The notes beneath the pieces are model-generated. The model had not been told where the DNA came from, did no database searches, and saw only the letters and a list, made by a program, of their open reading frames with translations. Made by a program: the position numbers and the translations under genes. A stretch of 64,000 nt of DNA, from positions 495,316 to 559,315 of the forward strand of contig PTEX01000138.1 in assembly GCA_003342815.1 (NCBI GenBank), written 5' to 3'. This DNA comes from Eudromia elegans. Its lineage: Eukaryota; Chordata; Aves; Tinamiformes; Tinamidae. Shown here piece by piece: positions 1-11,500 of this stretch; position 1 is the first letter of the stretch, and each line of letters begins with the position of its first letter.

Positions 1-100
1 GGGACCGCCGTGACTCAGCGCCCTGGTGCCGCCGTGACTCAGCGCCCCGGGAACCGCCGTGACTCAGCGCCCCGGGGACCGCCGTGACTCAGCGCCCCGC
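1..100. repeat. 24-25-bp tandem repeat carrying TGACTCAGC motifs
   Basis: Four units have their TGACTCAGCG cores at 11, 35, 60 and 85. Each unit is roughly ACCGCCGTGACTCAGCGCCC plus a few G/C bases. Every copy contains GTGACTCAGC, which fits the antioxidant response element consensus RTGACNNNGC and includes the AP-1 site TGACTCA. The array is cut by the window edge and may extend to the left. It lies in intron 4 of IQCJ-SCHIP1. Confidence 0.9.
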
Positions 101-750
101 TCCGCTGCTCGGCCCTGCGCTCTGCAGCTCACAACTGCTGCCTCCCAGCAGACCAACCACACCAGCGCCCCGGGGCAAACGGAGCCATTTCCCTCGGGTT
201 GCACCTCACTTCTCTGCTGCGGATGACGTTTGCCAGGCCCTGTTTCCAGTTTTTCCGAATGGGAATGAGGTGTCCCAGGAGGAGGGCAACCACCTACTCC
301 CTCAGTCACTGCCTTGACCCACCACAGCTAATTTAATCCGAGGCTCCTACAGTCAAAAGCAAAACTCATTCTGAGAACTGCTCGTTTGACCATATGCCCT
401 CCTGCAGCTCCAGATGAACCAGCTCTGTTTCTCATCAGGAGATCAACGGGCCCGAGGAAATCAGCAGCTGCAGTTTTAACGAGCGCGATCCACTTGCTCC
501 CGTGAAGTGCGAACTGAGTCTACCACAAAACCTTGTTCTTCCCCCACGGTCCAACAGAAATGCACCCAACAGAGCAGGCAGAAATCAATGTCCATTGCAT
601 TCAGAAAGAGAGCACCTGGAAACCCCCAGAGGACTCCGCTTTTCCATTCGGAATGCCAACACGAGCCAAGAAGCGCCTCCCTTGCCCCGACACCGCCCAT
701 GATGTGTTGCAGTGATATCCCTTCTTTCATTAAATCCATTTTAAGGCATT

Positions 751-781
751 CCTAGGAGGAAGACTATGTGAATTCACCTTT
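751..781. repeat. 31-bp element, copy 1 (paired with 1734-1764)
   Basis: The copy starts CCTAGGAGGAAGACTATGTG and ends AATTCACCTTT. It recurs at 1734 with a single C-to-T difference. Both copies are preceded by TTTTAAG a few bases upstream. No known repeat family was recognised. Confidence 0.85.
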
Positions 782-1733
782 GGCTGTAGTTTATATCTAA
801 TAACTGTCTGAATTCAGGTCTTTAATCGCTTTTCAAGACGAGCAGTATAACACTGCTCTAATGTGTGTATTGCTAAGGTCCCTGCTTAGGAAAGACGTTT
901 TTTTCCACCTGATTGACTTTTGTTCTGGTTTCACACAAGAAAATCCATTGAAACTCAACGGCTGCAGCGTCTGGACGGGAGCTGGACACGGCGCACGCAC
1001 GCGGCCCACGGGAGCCGCACGGACACGCAGCCCTTCCCCACGACCCCGCTGCTCCGGGAGCTCCCACTTATCCCGCTAAAGAGGACAGACAATGGGCCTG
1101 GAAGCAGACCCGGGTGAAGCTGCAGGTCACCCAAGGACACAAACCTGACGGCTTTTCTACCAAGTAAATGCATTTAAATGTAATCAGTTGTTAAACTATG
1201 CGCTCCTTTCCTTCCCGCGCAAATCCGTAGGGATGTAAGGAAAGAACAAGAAGAGAAGATGCATTAATACTATACGTTTATAAGGATTTGTTATGTATAC
1301 AATTTGCTCATTTCCCCCCGGTACATACAGATATAAATTTATTTCTATATTATACGATTTGAGCTGCTGCTCGAGCACCTCGAGTCCTCGCTCCAGGGCC
1401 CTCTCCTCCCTTCCATGCTCCTTTACCAAGACCTTGTGCAGGGGCTGCTTGGATGCTTAGTAGTAGCGTCCAGGCAAACAAAAACACTTTTAACAAACAC
1501 AATTATCCCACGCTAGGGTATAAAAGACGACTTTCCCCTTCCATTACACATTTTGTACATAGGGCATTGTAAGTGTTGCATTAATCCTGTCATGTAAGGC
1601 ACATATATATCCTATTAACTGGGAGCAGCTGAACGCTTGATTAGGAGTCCAGCTGCACCATTCTTCTCATAAGGAGATAATTAAAGGGTATTAAAACTGC
1701 AGGGGAAAAAAAAAAATCAATTTTTAAGCCGTA

Positions 1734-1764
1734 CCTAGGAGGAAGATTATGTGAATTCACCTTT
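1734..1764. repeat. 31-bp element, copy 2 (paired with 751-781)
   Basis: This is the second copy of the element at 751, in the same orientation and 983 bp downstream, with one mismatch (GATTATG in place of GACTATG). Confidence 0.85.
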
Positions 1765-2524
1765 TTTCACGGTATTTATTCTTGCTGCTGCCACTAACTA
1801 TGCTTGTTCACAAGGAATCCTCAGAAGCACTTGCTCTGCCTGAAGTTTGGAGCTGACAGAAGCAAGAGCGCTTTAGTTGCTGGCCGATACGGGAGCAAAC
1901 CCAGGGGAAACTTGCCCAGATCCATGGGACAAAGGTGCCCGTGATTTGCAGGCAGGATTTTGCCATATCCCGCAGGGATTTGCAGAAATCGGGCTCGGAT
2001 TGCCACCTTCCCCAGCAGCAGCAGCAATGCCCTTGCATGGCTTCTGTTCCATAATCAAAACAAGGCAGCTTTGAAAGGAAAACCACCCTGCACAGTAATC
2101 AGTTAATGACAATAATAATACGTTGGAATGCCGAGGGTTGAAGACTTTGCACAGACACAGCAGCGTTCTGCTCAGGCCTGGAGCAGCGCCAGGTTTTAAA
2201 GGCAAAAAAAAAAATTCTGCTTCCAGATCTAATTTATTCTACAGCCTCTCTTGGATTTATCAGGGTAATTAGGCAGAAAAAAAAAAAAATACACCAAAAA
2301 AAGCCCAGAACAGCTTTCAGCCGATGCAAATCTAATCAATAAAATAACATTATTTTAGTAAGTGATAATCACGTTGTAAGATACAGAAGATTAGAAAACC
2401 TTACTGTGAGCGCATGTTCCCCTCTGCCCCGGCGCTAAACTAACCTGTTCTTAGGTTTGGTGGACCAGACAGGGATATTCAATCTGCCCGTGCGCTCAGG
2501 TGGTCGGCGAGCTCCGCTCGGGCA

Positions 2525-2664
2525 GGACACGGACACATACACGGACACACACACACATGCACACACACACACACGGACACGGGGACACACACACACACGC
2601 ATACACACAGACACGGACACATGCACGGACACACACACACACACATGCACACACACACACACAT
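2525..2664. repeat. Compound (CA)n / ACACGGAC microsatellite
   Basis: About 140 bp of CA repeats are interrupted at intervals by GGACAC and ATGCAC. The interruptions show slippage followed by point mutation and local duplication. The ORFs of alternating His-Thr or Cys-Val residues that cross it on both strands are not genes. Confidence 0.97.
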
Positions 2665-3899
2665 GGTCAGCACGCACGCTCATTGCTGAGTGCTGGTTTC
2701 GGGCTCTTCCAGCACCGGCTGCGCTGCTGGAACCGCCGCCTCTTTCCCGGCCGGATCGCCCGCGCGCAGCATCCACCTTCCTGCCCCTCTCCGGGGTCTA
2801 ATCCCGTCCTCGGAGGGGCGCGTGTTCCTCAGGTCCCCAGGGGACGTTAATTGGCTTCAGCACTTCACCCCTGCACGCTGGCCGAGGCACCCGGCTCATC
2901 CGGGCAGGTCTCAGTCGGAGCTTCCACCTTTCCCACCAAGACCTGCAGCCAGGAGGGGCAGGGACCCCGCGCGGGACACCAGCCACCGCAGCAGGGTTAG
3001 GTTAATGGGCAGCAGTGCTAATTTAATGTGATTACTCGTCCAATGGGCAAAAGCCACATGTATTGCAGAGGAGATGAGGGCTCTAGACCTGCTCTGCCCC
3101 GCGCGCCCTCCGCCAGCGGGACGGGCCCCACGTCTCACAGCAAACAGAAACATCACCCGCTGGTGTTTGGCCCGTATAACTTATTGCAAGGCCGTTTGAA
3201 CACCTCAGGTCACCTCTGTATTTCTGACACCTTCAGACACAGAAGCGGCGCTGGATACCAGAGGCATTAAATGTGCCGCCTTTTTCCATGCCAGCCAGAA
3301 GCCATTCCAGGAAAACATTATGTAGGTTATGGGCTCCTGTTTTGGATGGGCAGGACAGCAGCAGCACAAACGCAGCCGCCGCGGACACCGCAAGGGCCTG
3401 GCCGTCCTTGCACACGATAAGTGAGCAACCGCACGACGCCCTGAGCTCGTGTATCCCGCAGCCTGCAGCAGTGCGTCACGGCAGCACCCAGCACGCACCC
3501 AGCACACCCACCCACCCAACAGGGGCTGGGCTGCAGCCTGCTTGGCTTGTGTGAATTCATCGTGGTGTCAGAAAGTGAGCAGCAGGTTAAGCCTTGATAG
3601 AGCAAGAATAATTCCTTGAAGAGCCTGCATTGCTCTCCTAAACCCGCGTTTTATTGGCAGGGGGGAAAGCGTGTCCACTCTAATGGGACAATTTAAATGC
3701 ATAGCGGTTAAAATAAACTCCTTAACGTGTGTCTTCACATCCTTTACGTTGACTGGTGAGACATCACTTCTTTCATAAAATGCCATCTACCTGAGAGATG
3801 TCGAAGGCAGAAAAGCAAAAAATTGCGCCATTTCGGGCAGGCCTGGCACAGTTTCTGCACTTACGGACAGCAGTGACCGGTGCAGCGTAGGGGCCAGAC

Positions 3900-4230
3900 G
3901 CTGGTGCTGCCAGGGCCCGGGCAGGGGCTGCTCCGTGTCACGGCCGCCCGCGCGACGCCCTCCGGAGACGTGCGGCCGCCCGAGGAACGGAGCAGCCCGG
4001 GACGGGGCAGCGGAGCGCGGCCCGGGGAGCCGCCGCGAGCGGGGCACGGGCACCGAGGGGAACTCGAGCCCCGTGTCAACGGTTGGCAAGCGGCAACACG
4101 GGACGGAGGGGTGCCCAAGGGGGCTGCTCCGGCGGCCCCACCACGCGAGGCCCGAGGAGCCCACGAGTGGTCACGGACAGAGGCTGCCCGCGAGGACGTC
4201 AGCGAGGGCCTTGGCGCTTGCTGAGGCTAA
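3900..4230. other. CpG-dense block in intron 4
   Basis: CpG is frequent here against AT-rich surroundings. No exon was recognised. It could be an internal CpG island or an alternative promoter, but nothing in the sequence proves activity. Confidence 0.55.
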
Positions 4231-4870
4231 GGTGCCATTAAGAGGCACTTTACGTGAATTGCCCGCGAGGTGACAATTAGTGACAGCCTCTCCCTGCTGG
4301 TCCGAGCTCGTGATGGAAGCGGAAGAGCCCGGAGCCCTCCTGCCATCCTGATCCCACAGTCCCGACCATGCCCTGCTGCACTGACGAGAACTGTCCCACC
4401 GGTGTGGTGAGGGCAGAACCCAAGAGCCGGAAAAGCTTTAACAACACATCAGGAGAATTAGGAGCAGGGCTTTTCCAGTAATTATGGGGGATATCAGTCA
4501 ATTTTATGCGTGGGTGGCTGAGACACCAAAGCTATAATATCACAGGATAATGAAAAGAACAGTCCTAATCGCTTTTATTTATTGCCTCTACTATTGCTGG
4601 ATACCACAACCACTGTAACTAAGGTGTAGACAGCACTAGCGAAGGCAGAAAACACGTTAGCACCAATCCCTGCAAGGGCTGTGCTGCACGCGCTGCATCA
4701 TCCAGACCCTTTCCTGGAAAGTCACCAGAGAGAGTTATCCACCGGTCCCTGCAGGGAACCAAACACACCCGGCAAGAACAGGAAAACCCAGCGCAGAGGT
4801 TAAGGTTTTAGACAGGGAATAGTTAGATACTAGTTAGGGGGCAACTTGGAACACTGGGTTTGAGATTCTT

Positions 4871-4920
4871 TTATACATGTACATATATATATATACACAC
4901 ACACGCACATCTATATATTA
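4871..4920. repeat. (AT)n/(AC)n compound microsatellite
   Basis: TATATATATATA is followed directly by CACACACACGCAC, a short compound dinucleotide tract in intron 4. Confidence 0.9.
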
Positions 4921-7900
4921 ATGCCATTTGGCTTGCATTAGTCAATCTACAAACAGTCTTCCTCCTGAAAACGGCTCCCAAAGCAAACCCGTCTCCAACG
5001 TCCTCTGCGCGCCGTCAGGTGCCTCCAGGCTAAACATTCTTGACGGGATCCCGTCACGCCTCCTCGCTGAACTATAATTATTGCTGCGAGGGCTGAGTCA
5101 TCGCTAGCAGCAGTTTATCGGCTGACAGATAGCTTACACGGCAGCTAACACCGTGCACGCCGCAGCCAGACCAGCTCCTCATCCTAACGTCTTTATTATG
5201 AGACGAGATCCACCTGCCACTCACGTACAACGTGTAGCACAAACCCTTAATTTTACCTTTACTGTGAGAACTGTAATAGGGATTTATCTTATGTTTAACT
5301 GTTTCTATATGGCACACATACAAATAAAGACTGAGAATCTTGGGAAAAGCATCTCAGGAGGCGCCAAGATGAAACCTTCCCTTTCTTCCCACAAAGCAAT
5401 TCAGATGCAGCAGCCAAACCCGGCTCACACTCCTCGTCCATAGGAAGTGGCTTAGCAAATACTTAATAAAGTGGCTTGATAAAACTGCAACCCTGGCCCC
5501 ACATTGCCCCCCAGGCATCCCAGAGTTGTTCGGCGGAAAATCCCGGGACGGTGCCAGGAGGTCCCTGGGGTCGCAGCACACGAAAGCGCAGCCACCAGCC
5601 TCAGCCTCCCCTGCGTGTTCCCTGAAGCCCCCACGCCCCGCGTCCTTCTGCAGCTGAAGCAGCCCGGTTCAAGCTTCCCACCCCGTGCAGTGTGGCTTTA
5701 ACCAAGTTTCACGGCTTCCAGACCCCAACGCGCCGCTCGTGCACTCGAGCAGCGCGACCTCCGGGTTTGAGGGTCTCGGCTCCTTCCGCCGCCAGGTCCC
5801 CACCTAATTTGCCCTATGCCAGGGTTTAGGGACAGCAGCTTTTAATGACTTAACAAGCTCTACCCAGCGAGGCTTCTCTGCTCCACGGGCTGCTTGTGCC
5901 CGCGGCCTTCTCACCAAAACTGTCCTAACCGCGGTCAAAAAGGACCTTTACTCGTTGCAACACAATACATTAGGCTGACCTGCTCGTCACACTTTATTTT
6001 CAAAGCCTCTAATCACTGAAATAAATACAGCTAGCTTAAAGGAATGTTGTGTTCTGTATTTTTCACCAATATTATTGATTTTAGGTATTGTCTCTAGGGC
6101 AGGACATCTCAGCTCTATTATTCCTGAATGGAATGAGCCTCAGCCTCAGCATTAGCTCCAGGAGAGGCCCAGGAGTGTCAAGAAAAAGGCCAATTCTGTA
6201 ACTCACTTTTGTCTTGCAAAGTCTCCTTGGGCAGGGCTCTCCGTGCCTCCCACCCCGGGGCCAGATTATTTTTCAGCAACACCCACAGCAAGCAGCCAGC
6301 AGAAAACACCTCCGGCACAGAAGCTGTTATTAAATTAAATTAAAAGAAGCAAATTAAAACATTCAGGTAAACTTTCTCTTAACGTGTTTCAACACCTTGC
6401 TGATTTGAAAGTCATTAAAGTCATGAAATGAAGCACCCGAATAGAAAAGTCAAAGTTCAGAATATTTCTAAAACTATTCCTGCTCAGTGCCTGTCCTTCC
6501 CCTCCTGCAGCGGGATCCTGCAGGATGCTATTGGCAGCAGAGGAAGAGCAGGGCAGGGGTCTCAGGGCTGAGGGTCGCCTGAATAAATACGACCCCATGC
6601 TCAAACCGTCCCTGCTGGAGGAATGAACATTACACCGCCACGGCTTTGCTTTTAGCAGCTCTAATTCCCCTATCTCCCACGGAACAGACCTGCTGTTTGC
6701 ACCACGCTACTTGATGAATGAATCGGATTTTAATATTTTCTGTCGTTTTTTTCCCAAACGCTATAAATCAGCATTTTATGAATGAATAAATCCCATCTGC
6801 CAGCTGTTAAAAACCTGTCTCAAGGCTATGATAGCCTGGCCATTTATTTCACGACTCTGGTACCACTACAATAAATACAGCTATTTCTGGAACTAAGGAC
6901 ATTTTAATCTCTCTCCCTCAAAATGAACTGCTAATGCTAAGCAGAGAGATCCATCTTCTCGGACACTCGTTCTGCTCCTCCCATAGGACCAGCAAATGAG
7001 GGAAGGAAGGACAATTGCACTGATGAGGTGCAAGGGGAGGAAAAGGCTGCTCTTTGCATGCCCTGGGTGGAGCTGGCACAACGGCAAGGGCCAAAATCCT
7101 TGTCACCAAGATAATTGACAACGCACTTCTTCCCAAGCCCATTTTCAATTACAGAATATTTTAATTAAGAGGCAAGAGTGACTTCACGGGGATCTTTCCG
7201 CCAGATGGTGATCCCTAATTTTCCTCAAACGCGGCACAGACGCGGCACGATTTGTTTCGGGTTAGCCGAGGGCAGTCAGGTGTGCAAAGTAACGGGTTTG
7301 TTAGGAAAAGCAACTCAAGGAGCTGCCCCCTCCCCGTGACGTGAACATGTGGGCCCTTTCTTCCCTTGCTATCCATGGGGGATACGAAAGGAACTAATGG
7401 AATTTGCCCTGCTTTGAGTGTAGGAGGTGACCACTAGTGAGTGGTCACTGCAAGTGCTCCATGGGCACCGTGCAAGCCTCTGAAAGAGCTTCCCTCCCTC
7501 CTCTCATCCTCAGCAGGGCAGAAAATACACCGATTGCTCTTGATAATTTTTTTTTAGCTTATTTTCAATGAACCAGGTAAAGAGTACCCCTTTCTTTGCT
7601 GTCCAGCCCACTAATGCATGCCACCTTAGACACCTAATAAAGCTATTTTCTCATATATCAAGTTTCCACTTCAAAACAATTTGCACATATAGGTGAAAAT
7701 TCGCAGTGAATCCACTCCACTCCACTCAAGCAGTATATGGTGACTCTAACGGCATGCACATCGCAAACATGAGCATTTCCAGCAAGCAGAACGCCCCTTA
7801 CACACCAGGGAGTGCTTGCCTGACAAATTAAACCGAGAATCCGGCCATGATTTGGCACTACAGGAGGAGATTACCAATTGCAATTTACTGCTACGGCTAA

Positions 7901-8556
7901 ACGCCAGCCCCAGAGCTCTCACGTTGCGGATTGCCCCCAGCACGCTTCGAGCCCCTCCTCGCTACTCTGGATACGACGCGGAGATCTGCAGCTCCGGCAT
8001 TGTCCTGAGGTTTGAGGTGTGCTGACCATTAAGCATTGAGGCTTGCTGCCGTGCCAGCAGAGGCACCCGTGCTGAAGGGGGATGCCAACAACTCGTGCTT
8101 AACACACGCCCAAGGAGCAAAAGAGCCAGCCCCGTGAAGGTGTCTGCTTTGGAGCGGAAATCCAGCCAAAATAACCCATAAGACTACGTAGCCCATCACG
8201 GCTACAGGGCTGGGAGAATTAGAAGCACAACTTATCCCCACTCATTTTGCCACTCAGCACCCAGAATAGAATGCTAGAAACCACCTTATGAAGATAAGGA
8301 GAGACAGCTCTATTATCAAACTCACTCTTAGAAGCAATCAACAAGTTCCCTTTCAGATCGAATTAGAGGGGAAGAGGTACAAAAAACGTAAGACCATGAA
8401 GAAAACGGCTGTTCTTAACTCATCCATATGCAGACTGTAGACTTGCATGAAGTGCTTTGAGGACACCTCTGTCCACGCGTCACGGCTGGAGCACGAACCC
8501 GGATGAACAGCCCGGACGGGGCCTTCCCCGGCAAGCGCCTCCCGGCAGCCCGGCTC

Positions 8557-8597
8557 CCGCTCCGTGTGGACGGCCGCTCCGTGTGGACGGCCGCCCC
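8557..8597. repeat. 17-bp tandem repeat, about 2.4 copies
   Basis: CCGCTCCGTGTGGACGG at 8557-8573 is repeated exactly at 8574-8590 and partly after that, in a GC-rich stretch of intron 4. Confidence 0.92.
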
Positions 8598-11500
8598 TTC
8601 CGAGGGCGAGCGGGAAGGGGCTCTCCAGGGCTCCGGGAAGCGGCTCCGCAAGTTGCCAGGGCCTTTCCTGCGTCCCACATCAACCCTTCGGTCACGCCAG
8701 AGAAACTCGATGCAACAGAGAGGCAGGATGGAGGAGAGCGATCCTGCAGAAGACCGGCTCATGCACTGCAGTGAAAAAGGTATTTATTGGAAAGCAGTGG
8801 GGCTGGTTTTATTTCCTCGCAGTGAGAGTGACTCAGTAACAGTATCTAATTTCTTTGGTGTTGTTATACAGCTTTTCTGTTGTACGTGTCCTCTTAATGT
8901 ACGAAATAACCCGTTTCTGTCTGCTCAAGACTCTCAGAGTCAGAAATAGACTTGCAAAGCCGAGGATGGTTGCAAGGACGTCTACGCCAGATACTCAGGG
9001 ACAAAAGTCGATGCTTACGCTAAAGGCTGTGAGGGAAATGAAGTATGAACCTTTAAAATTAAAGCATCTCTCCATTGACAAAATGTGAATATTCTTAATT
9101 TTCCGGATCATTAGGCCTCTTTCTGGGAGGCAGGTCAGGAAGCTTTGGGCTCTGCCTGTTTCGTCGGGTTGGGCTCCGGAAAGTCTAACGCGGTGGTGCC
9201 TGAGGCTGCCGTTGGGAGAGGGCTGGTGCTCCCGGCACCAGGGCAGACAGAGGTCCAGAGATGCTGAGGAGCAGCAAAGGCAGCTCTTATCCACAAACGG
9301 CTGATCCAAAACCTTAAAAAGGTCTGAGGAATCTAGAAAACACCATCAGGGAGAGAAACATCAAAAAAAATCCAAGTGCTGGGGCAAGGAGCTGCACCAG
9401 GGATGCAGTCTACATCATTTTTCTGGACAGTCTTTAGTAAAGCAGCCAGCTCTTTACGACTTTGCATGCTGGCAAAGGCAGCTCCAGAGCAACGGTGCTG
9501 AACTCCTCGAGGGTCAGGGCCGCCCCGTTCCACCTCCCCGCGAGGCGCGGCGCCTGCTTCGGGTCTGGGTGTCGCGACGGCCTCGCCAGCCGCCCCTTCC
9601 AGGGCTGCCGAACGGGGCCCACGGCGCGTGGGACGGTGACGGTGACGGGCCCCGCGCCGGGCACGGGGCTGCCGGGCGGGCTGCCGGGCGGGCGGCACCG
9701 CCCTGCGCTCTGCAGAAACACTGCAGGACCCCGTGTGAAACAACAGCACACAAGGACCTACTAACACATCCCCTCCGCGCTGACTTTACATAAAAATAAA
9801 ATTAGCAGGAAGGGTTTTATTTCCGCATGCAAAACATTCTCTTCCATCCTCAAAATGCTCTTTAGAAGCAGGCCATCCTTTTCTTCCTCTATAAAACAGT
9901 AATGTTTTGTCCCATAGATGGTGAAACATCTAAGGCTCCTGGACACTACCATAATCAAATATAATAATACAATATCCTTCTTAGCACCTCTCGGTGCCAA
10001 AGTCGTCTTTTTTATTTTGAAGATTCTGAAGGCAACTTAACCAAATCTTTCCTGAATCAACATAAATGTCCTTAAGGCCATCTCTGCGTGAACATATCAA
10101 GAATACTCCTGAAATTCCTCGTCACACCTTGTTCCTGAAAACCTCTCTGAAACGTACTCTGCTGTATTGAATTTCTGTCTGAACGAGCCGATCGAGGCAG
10201 CTGATAGAATACGGCAGGTGCCCCATTCATTGTGTTATCATTTTATACAGTCTGTCCATACAACCCCCAAGAGAAGGATGCACTGTCTGTCCATGAAAAA
10301 TAACCCACTGTCTCTGGCTTATGGGAACAGCAGCAGAATTTTAAATACCCTGGAATAACCAAGGCCCGGCCGTTTACATTATTCCAGCAGCATCTTTAGA
10401 GCTGAATGGCCATATTCAATCTCACAATGAGAGGAGCAATGCAATTAAATCAGCACCATAATGAGCAATTGTAAGCATGGGTTTTATTTGAAAAACAAAA
10501 GCCTCTAGATTTTAAAACAATGAAGTAACAGGGCAGTTGCACAAGAGGTGGGGAATGCCCTGTCTGCCACCACAGGCAAGTCCCAAACCTAGAGCAGCGT
10601 GGCAACGTTCCCCAGTTCAACTACAGCTCCTTTTATGCCTTGTTCTCATGTATCTCCTAACATTAACCGCAGGGACCCCAGCGACTGCCCTGGCTGAACA
10701 GAGGGAAAACACTCAATAGAAGGATTCGCCTAAAAAGAAACTTATTAAACAAATTCAAAAGACAGGATGCTAAGGAGGAGAAATCCATCCCAAACTGGTC
10801 AAGTTGAGTATATCACAAGCTATTGGTGAACAAAAGCTGTGAAAGCTCAAAATACTCAAAATCAAACCCAAACCCAAGTTATGAAAGAGCTAAGCTGCCT
10901 GAGGGCTGGTGTCTTCAGAGGCAACAGAGGGGTAGGAAGAAGGGTGGCAGTTGTCTTGGGAAGTGTCACACAGGTAGAAAGGGAGGCAATTTCTTTCCTG
11001 CACCTACTCGAAGCTGCTTCCACTCCATTATCAGCGACCTCTTGTTCCTAGGCCTAAGTAGCACATTCTCAAAAGTAATTAGTGGTAACTCCCCAAAAAT
11101 GCCAATAACTAAAAGAAGTTATAAAAGAGGATTATACATCCCTGAAAAAAAAAATGCCAAGCACTACTCTTGTCTATTTCTTTTAAATAGAAAGTTATTT
11201 AAGTAACATTGTAGTCAATTACAGAGTGCAATGAGCCATACAGCTGTACCAAATCACTTATTTGGAGGGGCCAACCCTACGCTTTGCCAGGATGTTTCCA
11301 GAGACTTTTGCCCAGGGAAAAACATCCTCCCTCTGTTCTGCGCTTTGCCCAAAGAGGTTTCATACACAGCAGACAATGAAGGGATGCAACTGAGGGAGCG
11401 ACTCATAATGCACAGAGTGAAAAACAAAGGCCCACTGCCCTCCTCAGATCTCTGAAAATCATTACAGAAATCATTAGAACGCAGGTTATAAGATGCACTC

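Noticed and set aside
2435-2850. Cys-Val or His-Thr repeat proteins over the (CA)n tract
   Set aside because: They are translations of a dinucleotide repeat in several frames.
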